Positions 21,045 through 32,816 of a stretch of 64,000 bases of DNA are shown here, one piece after another. Under the pieces are notes generated by a model. The model was not told the origin of the DNA. It saw nothing but the letters and a program-made list of their open reading frames with translations, and did no database searches. Each line of letters begins with the position of its first letter. The first letter of the stretch is position 1. The stretch is from Podaxis mareebaensis (Eukaryota; Basidiomycota; Agaricomycetes; Agaricales; Agaricaceae): assembly GCA_018524725.1 (NCBI GenBank), contig JAEUWP010000002.1, forward strand, positions 124,001-188,000, given 5' to 3'. A program made the position numbers and the translations under genes.

Positions 21045-23781
21045 TCAGAATTTCTGAGGCATTACCCTCCCTCCTATGGGTCGCGCAGCACAAGGAAACG
21101 GAGCTCCTATATCCCTGGACCTCCTATTAACCGCACAGGCGTCTCTAGTCGTCTCCTGTGCCTCTCCATCCACACTCGCATCCAATATCGGACTAAAACC
21201 AAAGACACCGGAGCCCCTCGTAAACGCTGATCCACGATATCGATCCCTGTCCTGAACCGGCTCGGGTTGGTTCCGCATACCAAACGTGAACTGGAAACCA
21301 ACCCCAAAGCCAAGACCCACGTCTGCACTACACCTGGATCGCGCAACGGGCTCCGGAGCTTGCGTAACCTGACTATCTGTACATCCTCTCCTCTCGACCT
21401 CCGACATGACGAATCCAGCCTTGGGGGTAGTGCTGCTCGGGGTAGTGCTGTTCGGGTACTCAAACACGGGTGATAGCCGTTGATCCTCAGCTTCGGGTTG
21501 GGAAGTGTGCCTAACCCTCCAGTGATGATGATAATGGCGATGCGAGAGAGTCGATCCCGAGCTGTAACTCTCGACGAAAGAAACCTGACTCTCATTGTGT
21601 TCATCCTGGATGCTGTTGTCATTGTTGCTGTCATAATGGCGGTTCGCGGGGGCGTAAGTGTTACGGAGAGTCGCGCGGATCTGGTTCATCTCGAAATGAT
21701 TGTGGTTCTGTGTGCGAGGGGTGCTATTCGTATCGCCCATGTCATCAAGGAGGTTCACGTTCAGGTCACCGGCGCCGGGAACTGAGGTGGAAAGTGGAGC
21801 AGATGAGACCGAGGGCGCTGGGGCGTTGGTTCCCATGATTCCGGTCATGGCGTCGCCGCCCCTGTTATGGCTATCGTCAGCTTCGCTGGAGTCAGTGTAC
21901 CATTCGCTCCCAGGTGAAATGCTCGGCGGTCCAGAATCCCTGGCATGGCTGCTAGGCCCATCGGAGTCCTCGGACCTGCTGCTTGAATGCTCTTCTTCAA
22001 GGTCGAAAGGTGGTGAGGGATAATCACAAGCAGTGACCGTTTCTTGTAGATTAGAGCCTGAGGCGTTGTCGAGGGTGAGACAATGCGCATTGTGAGTAAC
22101 GTAAGCAGAACCTGGGGCGTGAATAGGCGCCATTATGGGGGTCGTAGAGAATCTCCTCCTTGGAGCAGGGGTCGGTGTATTGATAGAGTCCCGGCTTTCG
22201 CTGTTGGATACCAAAGAGTCTGGAGTAAAGGTCGGAGGGGATAGGACAACAATAGCGGCCGAAGAAGTTGTTGTCGTAGGTAACAAATTTTGGAAGTAAA
22301 AATCCAGATCAAATACGTCCGGATAGGGAACTTCGTCGGAACCAGAGTCGAAGGGGACTGAGAATTGATTGATGGTCCATGAAGTAGCGGAGGGCCGTTT
22401 TGAGCTAAAGCTATTTCGGGCCGGAGTCTGAGCCAAACCTTGCCTCTCGTAAAATCGCGTTATGGCAGTGTGTTGAAGTTCGGGCTGCAAAGTGACGCCG
22501 GGAAGGACAGGTATGTTGAAAGTGGCGATTTTGTCTCCGTGACCCCCTCCTTCATGAATAAGATCTTCTCCGTCTTGCGTATCTTCTTTAACCTCATGTG
22601 TATGCCCCTGAGCCAGACCAGCATCGTCCCAAAGCGGAGTTGTTATAGCCGTCTGTGGATGAGAAGTATACATCTTCGGTTCGGAGTTAAGCCTCGCCGG
22701 TATTCGTTGTCGTTTCCTACAGCGTCGAGTACCAGTATCCCCTGTGCTGTGGCGGCGGACCGACTTGTTAAAGTTATTAATCTTCCTCCTCTTTTCCTCG
22801 TCGTCCGTATCCGAGTCCCAAAATGAGCCAGTGACAAAAAGTTGCAGATCAGAAAGAGGGCGAGTTCGTGAGCACTCGTGCGTGAATGCCCCAAGTTTCT
22901 TAGTGCCTTGCACCGGAAAATGAGGCTGGTAAATAGCCGGCGATTGTGCTTGACCACGGTTGCGTCCGCTTTCAAGAGCGTTTTGATGAGTCAAGGCGTC
23001 TAAAGAAGAGTACAAGTGGCGGACATCCCCAATGACACCGATATCCCGCCCCTCCGAGCTCTGTAGATGAGATTGTTTGACTCCGGGACATAGAGAATTG
23101 GTTACAGGTACAATAAGGGATAGCCAGGAACCAGAAGCCGGGTCTGACCGAAACATAGATGCTGTGATGACGGGCTCGGTAGCCAGCGGAGAGTGTGTTT
23201 TGACTGGGAACCCTCTCGGCGCTCTAGGCGAACTCCAATCTTCAATGCGGATAGTGGGAGGGATACCAGGGTCTTGAGAATAGGCTTTGGAAGGGAACTC
23301 CAGGTACTCTGGAGTAGGAGCAAAGCGAACACGATATCGATTTGAGGCGGGCCTCTTGCGCGGGGCACCATCAGAGTCCGAAACCTCTTTCCTCTTGAGG
23401 ATCGGTGAACGCATAAACTGTGCTTTTTGCTGCGTCCACTCCTCTGTCGAACTGCGGTCAACCATACTCCTCCATTCATAATCAAGGCGGAGACTCACCC
23501 AAATGACTCCGGGGCTGACTATTGCCGGTGTCTTTGTGGCTTTTCGGCGGCTCCGTCATCCAGGAGGGCGTTCTCGAAGGCATGGTCTTTTCGCCGTAAA
23601 TGACGCTTGTCGGGAGGTCGATTCGTTCTTCAGGGTCAAGCCTTCTTGCTTTCTTGGAGAAAAGGCGAACAAGCCACGAGAAGAAGTCTTGCAGGAGTCT
23701 CGGAAATTTGTGCCCTGGACCCGCTAGTGGGTCGTTGGTCATTCCGACAAGCTGTTTGTAGCGAGAACCTTGAGAGAGCAA
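21045..23781 (-). CDS. Large low-complexity protein, unknown function; 5' exons unresolved
   Basis: A frame of more than 800 codons ends at TGA (21045-21047 on the plus strand). It is joined at its 5' end, through an intron of about 55 bp (donor GTGAGT near 23498), to an upstream exon encoding PSRTPSWMTEPPKSHKDTG. The joined frame reads HLEEWTQQKAQF across the splice. The protein is rich in Ser, Thr, Pro and Asp, with basic patches (KRKEVSD, RKRPASNRYRVRFAPTPEY), a His/Asn-rich stretch (HRHYHHHWRVRH) and a conserved-looking core (YPDVFDLDFYFQNLLP). There is no membrane segment. The true start is unclear: an alternative frame upstream of 23781 (around QGPPEKSDIVEQL at 23.9 kb) also looks coding and may be an earlier exon. 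It probably shares a bidirectional promoter region with the next gene. I do not recognise a family. Confidence 0.65.
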
Positions 23782-24189
23782 GGAGGCGTAGTGGGGGTCA
23801 CGGATCTTGCCAAAGGCGAGAAAGCGAAAGGTGATCGGCGGGGCTCATATGGATGACCATGGAGGCTGACCATACTCCATGTCGAACGATCAGGAAGGAG
23901 AACAGAAGTAGGCTGTTTTAATCGATTCTCTGGTAGCTGTTCTACTATGTCCGATTTCTCCGGAGGCCCTTGGCCCGCCTCATGTCTGCCTCGAGGACGT
24001 AAGTGAAAAGCAACTCCTGGCGTTCGTTATCTGAGAAAACGATTATCAGCCGACATTGACCACGTTGACGCCTAATATTTAAATGAAGTACGCACACGAC
24101 TCGGACCTTGAACCCGTCTCTTTCGTCTGAAAGGCCTGCTGGTTTCAGCCTTCTTGAAAGTCGTGGTTAGGCCCCTTTGATACTTGCGC

Positions 24190-27097
24190 ATGGATGCTGA
24201 ACAGACAAGGCTCTACCGCCGGGAGTGGAAGAGGAATAAACCAGTAAGTTCGCATTTGGAAGGTGGATATCTGCTGATGACTTTGTTCTGAGTTCAGTAT
24301 CTGCCCAAATCGACGTCTCTCCCTCTCTTGCGGCTGATACCTGAAAACAAGGCTGTCTTTGTCTGCAAACAATGCGGATTCTCCAACCTTCTTGTCCCTA
24401 TGTGCCTCTGGTGCTGCTGGTCATCAACAGAGGCTCGGCGTGAGTTCGAAGAGACCGCACGCAAAACCCTGCGTCGAGCTGCCCGGAGTGCTCCGCGCTT
24501 ATTTGAAAAGCCAGCATTGGCCACAAATCCGAGGAAGAACACGAGCGTTGGTGATGGGAAGCACACAAGCCCATTGGATCGGTGTTGTCAAACGCCGACT
24601 TCGAAATCGCCATATGCAACGAGGCCCTCTGCCGTAACCACAAACTCTGCGAGAGTCCACCCATTTTCATATCGAGCCACACATTCATCCTATCCACGGT
24701 GCCGTAGTGCTGCTCGGAGTAATCGAGAAAAAGGAGAGGCGGTGGTCAAGGAACCAATAACGACTAGCTCGGAACCCGACACCCAATGTGGGATTGATGG
24801 TGGCCGCGGAACAGGGTCCGGTGAAAATAATTCTGGACCTACTACGGTTCAACACCCACGTCTTACGGCCGACGTGCTTCCCAACGGCCACGCCATAACA
24901 AGACACAAGGGCAAGGCTAAGGACGCGACTGGTTCTCTTACTTCACCACCTTCTGTGCCAACTACTCCACGCACTCCACCTCGTTCTAGCCTTCCTGAGT
25001 CTTGTCCTTGCCAGTTGGTCGTTGAGCCGGCCGCTGTAACAGCTCACTCTCCAACACGAATTGCTTCTACTCCTACCACCTCACCAAGAGAGCCTCTCAT
25101 ATACGCCAGATCGTCCTGCAACGTCGTGCACCGCAACGAAGATACGCCCAGATCATCCTCCAAGACGCCAAACCCCATTAGGACAATGCAACTAGACTCG
25201 CCCACGACCGATACACGCCGTGACACAATCAACGCGTCATATGTTGAGCCATCTCTTGCAACCACTGCCGCCCGAGTCACGATCGAAACGCGCCACGGAG
25301 AGACCGATCATCGTATTTGCAATTCCCAAGAAATCCCGTCCATGGACACCGATGTTGCTACGGTGATTCAATTTCATCGGGTAAGTACGGTGTCTTTCAT
25401 AGATGTACATATATAAGTAGCCAATTGACGCGTTCACTTTCTTCGTTTAGGTCCCCAATTCACCAATGAGTCAAAGCGAAGCACTCGACGCCTCGGAGCA
25501 AACCCTCGATTCTGATATGAACGCGATGACGAACACGACTTTGACAAAGACAGGAAGGAAGAGAGCACCGATACCCAGCATGCTGCTCCACCAGGATTCA
25601 AGCCATACCGATACCCCCATCACTGTAGACACCCCAGATTCACATATACCCACGACCGAGATGACGATCGATACCAACACGAAGGATACTTCCATTCATC
25701 CAGTTTCACCACCCCGAACGCTGAGGAGGCAGAAGAAGAGGTTGTCTCTGTCTGGCCTTACTACAACCGTCGCTTCCAACTCCAACGCGAACAGCCTAGC
25801 CCCTCCCGATCCCCCGATCCCCTTTTCGCCTCCACCAGTTCAGAGGTCCTCATCTCAATTCACTCCCACCCTCCCCGTCGCTGTCACCCCTCCTGATTCA
25901 CCCAATCAGAACTCTTCACCTCACATGAATCGATCTCCGGCCATCGTTATCAGCGCACCCGCTCCGGTCGACCCACCAAGACCCACTGCTTCCCCAGCAC
26001 CCCAGCTACCACCAACCCTTCCTCGAATTGGCACACCAAAGCGACCATACTATACCACGGTTAGAGCGAACATGAATGGAAGACCGGCGTCTGGAACATC
26101 CCAATTGTCTACTCCTCCCGCTTCTCCATCTTCTCCGACATATTCTAGTATCTCCGCGGGCCGTTCTCCGTCCCCTGCTTCCGGAGGTGCACCCGGAAGC
26201 CCGGATTCTAGCGGTTACCCATACCTCACTGCGAACACGACACAACGGCCTTCATCGATGCTTGTGGATGGTACGACTACGACTGGTGATGCCACTATTA
26301 TAGGGGCGAACCGACCAGCTTCGACGTCGGCGGTTGTCACCGTGCCTCCCTTGCCTCCCGTGGTGAACGCTCCCGTACCCATCCCGATTCCTGTTCAGAT
26401 GCAGATGAGACCCTCGTCGCCCGTGAGGAGTATTCTATCGGTGCTGGATCCGGCGAATGGTGAGGACGAGGACGAGGACATGGAGTATAACCAGTTTGGT
26501 ATGGGTCCAGGCCGATTTGGCAAAGTACTGCGGGAGAAAAGAAGTGGGAAACTGAAGAATAAGGGTAAGAGCAAAGGGGAGACTGGTGGTAGTAACGATT
26601 TTCACTTCCCACTATCGCTATCTCTCTCGTTAGGGAGAAAGCGCGGTCGGGGACTTACTGCACTTGGTCTGGGGTCTGAAAAGGAGAAGGACTTGCCGCC
26701 TTTACCCGTGTTGTCAACGAGCAGGAGCTACGCCGCTATCGGCGGTGGTGGTTTTAGTCCGGGTAGGGGTTGCTCGATGAGTGGCGAGATGGAGATGAGG
26801 ATGGCGCTGGCGGAGCGGAATCTCAATGCGAATGGTGATAACGGGAACGGTTTGCAACCTGCTTTCAGGTTCCAGAGACCCAGCTGCGATGTTCCCGCAG
26901 AGGGCAGGATGAGTCGGGACAAGGGTAGTGGAGGGAGGAAGTTGATCAAGATGCGGAGTACAATTGGGTTCACCTCGAATTCGTCGATGGGCTCTCCAAC
27001 TTCGAGTCCATCGAAGCCGAGGATAGGCTCGAGGCTGAAGGAAATGAGTGTAAACTTCCTTGGAAGGTTCCACGGAGGTGATACGAATCATTCTTGA
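24190..27097 (+). CDS. 927-aa disordered protein with N-terminal CxxC zinc-ribbon-like motif
   Basis: Three exons (24190-24243, 24298-25380, 25451-27097) join in phase 0 and give 927 residues. The N-terminus has MDAEQTRLYRREWKRNKP and then FVCKQCGFSNLLVPMCLWC: two Cys pairs that could hold one zinc ion. A basic helix rich in Arg/Glu follows. The remainder is Ser/Thr/Pro-rich and probably disordered, with a short conserved-looking RRQKKRLSLSGL and an acidic EDEDEDMEY stretch. Without the first intron the frame has no ATG, so the short first exon decides the start. Nuclear or signalling-scaffold roles are possible but not shown. No known family name can be given. Confidence 0.75.
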
Positions 27098-27445
27098 TTG
27101 CGATCGAACGCTGTTTGATATTCCTTCGCTCGTTCTCGCTTTGCTTCTGGATTACGCTCGAGACATTGACATTCATTAAGTGGTCTTTAGCCTCGTCTCG
27201 TCGCTCCCTGTATCTCTCTTGCTATGGATTTCTCTCGCATTATTTGTGGTTTCATGCTTTGCATATGGATTAGTTTACACATATCATCATCGCTTCTTGT
27301 ACACATATCTGCATAGAAAGTTCATCCACTCCTTTTCGGTGTTGCATTCAATATAATCCCCTTTATTGGATATTGATCATGCATTGATGGCCAAATAATC
27401 ACACGAAGTTACTGACATCACAACTCTCTTTCCGCTATCCATGAC

Positions 27446-28509
27446 ATGACGACAATTACCCGCAACCTTCCCTGGTTCATAAAGGACCTCGGGGTATCTA
27501 TCATAGGAGATGTGAGTGTGTCCTTATCAGTATTCCAGACAGTCCCAAGTAATCAGATGAAGCGGGTTTCAACAGGAATGCTACACGTCACTCGTTGAGG
27601 ACCTACATATCACAGACGCAAAATGTCTCAAGTACGCCCTTTCCAAGGGGTTGGGCATCGGCATAGTCGTTGGAGGCTCAATAATGCGACTGCCTCAGCT
27701 ATTCCTCAGTGCGTCTTAGGCTTCTCGATCCCTACTTTTGCTGACGACCTCGTGGCCCAGTCCTCAACGCACGCTCCGCGCGTGGTCTCTCACTCTCTTC
27801 ATTCTCCTTGGAAACGCTAGCATACTCAATCAATACAACCTACTCCTTCCGTAACGGCTTCCCGTTCTCAACCTACGGCGAAAACTTTTTCCTCTCCCTC
27901 CAAAACGCACTTATTGTCCTCTTAATCATACACTACCGACCCTCACTATCATACAACTACAACAAACGATGGCAGCACCTGCTAATGGCTTCACTCTCTC
28001 TTCTGTTCATGCTATTCGCATTATCAACGATTCCTCATTGGATGTTGGCTTTCCTACAAGCCGCAACGCTCCCCTTGGCTGTCTCTGCAAAACTACCACA
28101 AATCATGCAAAACGCACGCGCGAGATCCACGGGTCAGCTCTCAGCATTCGCAGTAGGAGCACAAATTCTCGGGTGTCTCGCAAGATTATACACAACGGCG
28201 ATGGAAGTGGGCGACTGGCTTGTGGCGAGTGCGTTCGGAATGGCGTTGGCGTTGAACGGGATTCTGGGTGTGCAGTTGTGGATGTATTGGGGTAAAGGCG
28301 GGATTTATGATGCAGAGGATTACGAGTTGGCTGAGGAGGGAGTTGGGGTGGATAGGAAGGAGAAAGTTTCGGTGTACCTCGGTGGAGGGCTTAATAAGGC
28401 GAATGGGGTGGTGAATGGGAATGGTATTGGGACGACGTCGAAGAGTTCGACTGGTCCGACGAGAATTAGGTTGGGAACGCCTCCGCAGAGGGCGAGGAAA
28501 GTGGACTGA
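27446..28509 (+). CDS. MPDU1/Lec35-type PQ-loop protein (mannose-P-dolichol utilization)
   Basis: Exons 27446-27511, 27576-27708 and 27761-28509 give 315 residues. Features are CLKYALSKGLGIGIVVGGS, a first PQ motif (MRLPQLFL), LNARSARGLSL, ETLAYSINTTYSFRNGFPFSTYGE, several hydrophobic segments and a second PQ motif (KLPQIMQNARARSTGQLS). These are diagnostic for MPDU1, an ER membrane protein needed for use of dolichol-phosphate mannose and glucose in N-glycan and GPI-anchor assembly. The C-terminal tail after LWMYWGKGG is hydrophilic. A two-codon upstream ORF overlaps the start (ATGACATGACG). The 3' end converges on the F-box gene. Confidence 0.93.
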
Positions 28510-28749
28510 GATTATGTATATCTTTTGTGAGTATGCTATGTATACATACCTGTTTTCCAGGCTCTCGACTCAGTGGATGGCTATTTCCTCAAGACCCGTT
28601 TCTCTTCAAATGGAATCGATTTCAGACTTGGACACCCTCTGCATAATCTTCTGTACTAGTTCCTCTACCACAAACTCTTCTGTTGAACTGTCCCTGAACA
28701 ACATGAGAAAACACTGAAGGTGATAACGAGCGCAGACACAGTCAATCGA

Positions 28750-30267
28750 TCAACACCCCGAACCCCCCAAAACCCATTTGTGGCAGAACTGAAACGATTT
28801 CAGCCTCTTACAAGCTTCCACTATCCTCCGACATAGCGCCTCGTTGAAGTCTTCACGTTGAAAGGGTCCCGATCGCAACTCCAAATGTTCCAAATTCGGG
28901 AACAACGAGAGCCACTGCACAAGATTATTCAACTTTTCCGGTTGCATAAAGGATCCAACCGGGTGGCGTATGATCAATTCTGTTAAGTCCATCTGTGCAG
29001 TTAGGCTCCCTTGGCCTTCACCCACTTGCCTTGATACCCAAAACATGCAGTCCACTGCGCTAAAATCCATATCTATGTCGAGGATGGGAAGAGGTTGTGG
29101 AAGGGTGTTGAACGCGGGCAAGGCCGTCACAAACGTGCTGAGTCGCGACTCTGGTGAAACAAGTCGGACAAGCCGAAGTTGGGGATATCCACCTCTTCCA
29201 ATACTCAAAATCCATGGGAGAATTTCGTGGTGACATTGTAACTCTCTCAAGTTCGGTAACTGTAGGGTTTCGATACCTATCGATACCTGACCGACTACAA
29301 GTGCGAGCGGGCCAAGGTACAGAGAGATGATAGTGGGATGGCGGGACAAGAAGTCGTTGAGGGCATCTCGCCTCACAAATGTCCGTCTTCCGTTGCAGGT
29401 GAAGGATTCAAGATGAGGTAGGTGGACAGACCTGAAAAACGGGTTCCACTGTTTGGAAGGATCGACCCATTCCAGGTTGTCAGACGCGATCTCGAGATGT
29501 TGAAGCGTCAAACGATGCCATTGGAGGACTTCGAGGGTGTGGTCGATGGTACGTGGGTGTAGAACAATGGCAGAAGCTATAACGAACTTCCGCAGCTTGC
29601 AGCTTTCCTGCAAAGGTTGCTTGGTAATCTTGGGCTTCTTCCCCTTGACCCATAGTAAAGGAGCTCGTAAAATGCTAGGAATAGTCCCAGGCATTTGCCA
29701 CTCGCACGCCCGCAATCGTATAAACCTCGGAGCGTAAACTCCTTCAATGTGAAACGATTCACATCCCTTTGACGAAGCTGCATCCAGCAACCCAGTCAAT
29801 GCCTCAAAAAAACGATCCTGGACTCCAAAGGACGTCCAATGATGATAACATGATCTCTCGAGGGTGTTGGTGTCGGAAAGGATGGAGAATTTTAGGTGAA
29901 GAGTCTTCAGAGCGGGTGCGGGCATACGACCGATAAAATCAGCCAAGCTACGAAAGTCGTCGAGTAGATGAGGAACGCTCGAATCGGATGTTGCCCGATA
30001 GCTGATATGCTCAAGGCTTCGTATCCAAATAGCGCGACATAGTGCGGACACGTCCTCCTTTGTTACAGGATTCGATATGTTATCGAACTTGGATCCGTGG
30101 CGAATCTCCTTCGCCATCTTCGTCCCAAAGTATTCCACGAGGGCAAGCTCATTAAGGACGCGATTGACCTTGCTGATACTCAGCAGGGAATGCTTGTCGA
30201 GCTGAGCTAGGATGTGCTCGACAACTTCAGGCGGTATTTGAGACCAGGTCGCCGGTTTGTCAGACAT
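28750..30267 (-). CDS. F-box protein, 505 aa, intronless
   Basis: A single uninterrupted frame. Residues ~8-50 form an F-box (WSQIPPEVVEHILAQLDKHS, then KVNRVLNELAL), which normally binds Skp1 in an SCF ubiquitin ligase. The rest has irregular Leu-rich segments (LKTLHLKFS, NLEHLELRSGPF, PNLRELQCH) like the LRR-type repeats of basidiomycete F-box proteins, which choose the substrate. It belongs to a large, fast-evolving fungal family, so the target cannot be named. It lacks introns, unlike most neighbours. Confidence 0.85.
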   Translation of the reverse strand: MSDKPATWSQIPPEVVEHILAQLDKHSLLSISKVNRVLNELALVEYFGTKMAKEIRHGSKFDNISNPVTKEDVSALCRAIWIRSLEHISYRATSDSSVPHLLDDFRSLADFIGRMPAPALKTLHLKFSILSDTNTLERSCYHHWTSFGVQDRFFEALTGLLDAASSKGCESFHIEGVYAPRFIRLRACEWQMPGTIPSILRAPLLWVKGKKPKITKQPLQESCKLRKFVIASAIVLHPRTIDHTLEVLQWHRLTLQHLEIASDNLEWVDPSKQWNPFFRSVHLPHLESFTCNGRRTFVRRDALNDFLSRHPTIISLYLGPLALVVGQVSIGIETLQLPNLRELQCHHEILPWILSIGRGGYPQLRLVRLVSPESRLSTFVTALPAFNTLPQPLPILDIDMDFSAVDCMFWVSRQVGEGQGSLTAQMDLTELIIRHPVGSFMQPEKLNNLVQWLSLFPNLEHLELRSGPFQREDFNEALCRRIVEACKRLKSFQFCHKWVLGGSGC

Positions 30268-30956
30268 TTGTTGACCGGAGAGTGCTGGAAAGGTACCGAG
30301 AGCGAGTTCCCTCTTGTAACATAAAGGAAACTCAGATTCCCATCACGGGTTGTCAGTGGACATGCTGCTAAAGTTGGGGCTGTGCGGTCCCTGGCGGGAT
30401 GCGCAGCCGCGTGGTAATCCTCATCCAATTGAATATCTTGCAAGAGTGGTATGAAGGCTTCACCTATTCATTCCAGCAGAGACCTAGTTCCAAGATCCAC
30501 TCAGACTTGGGGCAGTGAAAATTGGATGTTGAATCCTGAACGGACGTTAACTTGGCAAAGTGTATCGGAGCTTTTTGGCCAACTGATTGTCGGGTGCTGC
30601 TCCGGGCTATTGCCTTAGAGAATGAAATCATGTCCAAGACACTTGACACCTATTTACCAAAATGACTAGGTGGTCTATCTGACTCAGCAGGAGGAAATGA
30701 AAGAAGCGACCAATTTTTCTGTTATGGCTGGGGAAATGAGTATCAGCTCCAGGCCGCCGTTGATAGAAATACAAGCATAAATAATCGTGCCAAGAAAAAA
30801 GTCCACGAGACGGGAATAGCAGACTGCGAAAATTGCGAATGATAGACCAAAATACAACAAGCCCAAGATGTAGAATCAATCAATCCCACAGAGGAGGCAA
30901 GGAACGAAAAACAAAAACGAAAACAAAACAAAAGCCAAAAAAATCGTGTGTCTATG
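30268..30956. other. Intergenic, no gene seen
   Basis: Contains A-rich sequence (about 30900-30945) at the 3' side of the next minus-strand gene and only short, overlapping, motif-free frames. It holds the promoter region of the F-box gene. Confidence 0.5.
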
Positions 30957-32614
30957 CTATGCTCCTTGTTTCGGATTAGCAAATGAAATGCGGCGCCCAA
31001 TCTTCGATGCCACCTTGCCAATGACTTTGGTTGAAGAGGCTCGACTACGGGTCGGACTGCCAACATCATCCCCAGACCCTGCCTCCGAAACAGTCGTCAA
31101 CGTCGTTCCCAACCCATCCTCCTTGAGGTTCGCCTTCCTCCGCAGAGCCAACAAATCAGAAGCTGACAGGAAACCGCTCAACCTCTTCAGAGAAGACTTG
31201 GAGCGAAGCTCTGGTTGCGAAGTGGCATTCCTTGGCCCCCGATCCTTGTAGCGCATCTTGAAAGGCCAAAGCCCACCACTACGAGCGTCATTGCTAGATG
31301 AGTCGTCGGCCTGGAATTTTATTGCCGTAGCAGCAGAAGGGAAAGCATTTCCCTGCGTTTCAAAATCGGTAAGGAGCTCGTGGACGTAGTCCGGCAGCTC
31401 AATTTCAATGTCGGAGGGATCGAGGGGAACGGGGGAAGGGAGCGGCCGAGTGAGGATGATTGCTGTTCCGGCCTGCCCGTCATCGATCATAAGCTTGAAC
31501 TGAGCTTGTTGCTCGGCTAGCGAGTCCATCACTACGGGCGTTTCAACATGCATGTCGAGGCTTGAATCAGTACTCGAAGCAGTTCGTGTAGCAGTGTCGT
31601 TCATCGTTGTCGTTAATGGGGATGCAATGGTTGTCGCTGTAGCAGGTACGCTGAGGTAGAGGGGTCGGAGGTAGACTTTGAAAAAGCGTGAATGGGAGCG
31701 GCGGTGGAGAGGCGCAACACGTTGCGGGCAACATAAGAATGACACGAGGTTGGTGTAAGCCTTGCGTTCTGGGCCTGGTGCCTGCTTTCCCTCATGTCCG
31801 CCTGTTAACAGCGCAGTTTCGGCATCAGAAGCCATGGTTGTCGATGTTGGGGTGGGAGTAAGCGAGGTCATGACATGTTGAAGAACCTTCATATGATGCA
31901 AAATTAAAGCTTGTTGGCGCTCTGCTCTCCAACGCTGAGAGAGCATCAACCTATATGATTCTGGATCAATATTCATGATGGTAGCACGGTTGGCAGTCAT
32001 GGCTGCAAGCTGTTTTGCCTGTTGTTCTGATTCCTCCGCGAATTGTGAGAGCATGCGTGTTGCTCGCTCCAGGGCTCGCATTTGTAGGTCTTGGATGGAG
32101 GGTTCATCTTGGCAGCGCCGGAGAGACCGTGCAAGGCGAGCCTCAGCTTCTCGATATCGTTCTGCTCTTAGCTCAGAGCATTTGGACACTGTCGGATGGG
32201 TCCTCCTAGGTTGACTTGTTCGAGTTAGCCTTACTTCTGAAGTGGATAAAAGAGCTTACCTAGCCACTCTACTGGACAAGATGTATGGTTCCGTGCAGCT
32301 CATTATATCCTATAGGGTGTGTCAGAATCTGTTACAGGCAAAAGAGGAGGAACTACCTGAGCTACGGGTGGGGATGTTGCTCTTGTTTCCATGACGTTTA
32401 CGAGCGAGTTAATTGACGGGTCGAGACCTTTCTGGCTGAGGTATCGTTGCCTGGGACTTAGGTATAAGGTGTGAGGAAGCTCCGAGCATCCGGTCTTCTG
32501 AATCGCCGCGAGCAGTTGTCGTAGTTGTTGTCCAACTCCGGTGCAAATAGCTACCAGGCAGTACACCCATAGCAGGGTTGCCAGTGTGTTGTCATATTCA
32601 AGGCGTTCGAACAT
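30957..32614 (-). CDS. Hypothetical coiled-coil protein with N-terminal hydrophobic segment
   Basis: Three exons join in frame: the first from the ATG at 32614 (MFERLEYDNTLATLLWVYCL), then a short exon (DIMSCTEPYILSSRVA), then the long exon from about 32220 to 30957. Residues ~10-30 are hydrophobic and could span a membrane. A central Glu/Arg/Ala/Gln-rich helix (ERYREAEARLARSLRRCQ ... EQQAKQLAAM) looks like a coiled coil. The C-terminal half is Ser-rich with ELPDYVHELLTDF and a basic end (KVASKIGRRISFANPK). An in-frame ATG at 32641 is an alternative start. No recognised domain. Confidence 0.7.
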
Positions 32615-32816
32615 GACGCGACTAATCACATGACCTCCCAAGCCAAGCGCTTGGAAAAATAGCCCAAAAAAATATTACGAGCTTCAGCCACTTCGGTCAT
32701 GCCCGACTCCGCTTCCAGGTCATTTTACAAGTTCAGAAGCAATCAACACGTATGATATACAGAATAATCAATACAAGGAACTTTCATATAAAATTCTGAT
32801 TCATTTCTGAAGTTAC

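Noticed and set aside
23482..23781. A separate 99-codon gene upstream of the 817-codon frame
   Set aside because: A donor at its end joins it in frame to the long exon (HLEEWTQQ), so it is better treated as an exon of that gene.
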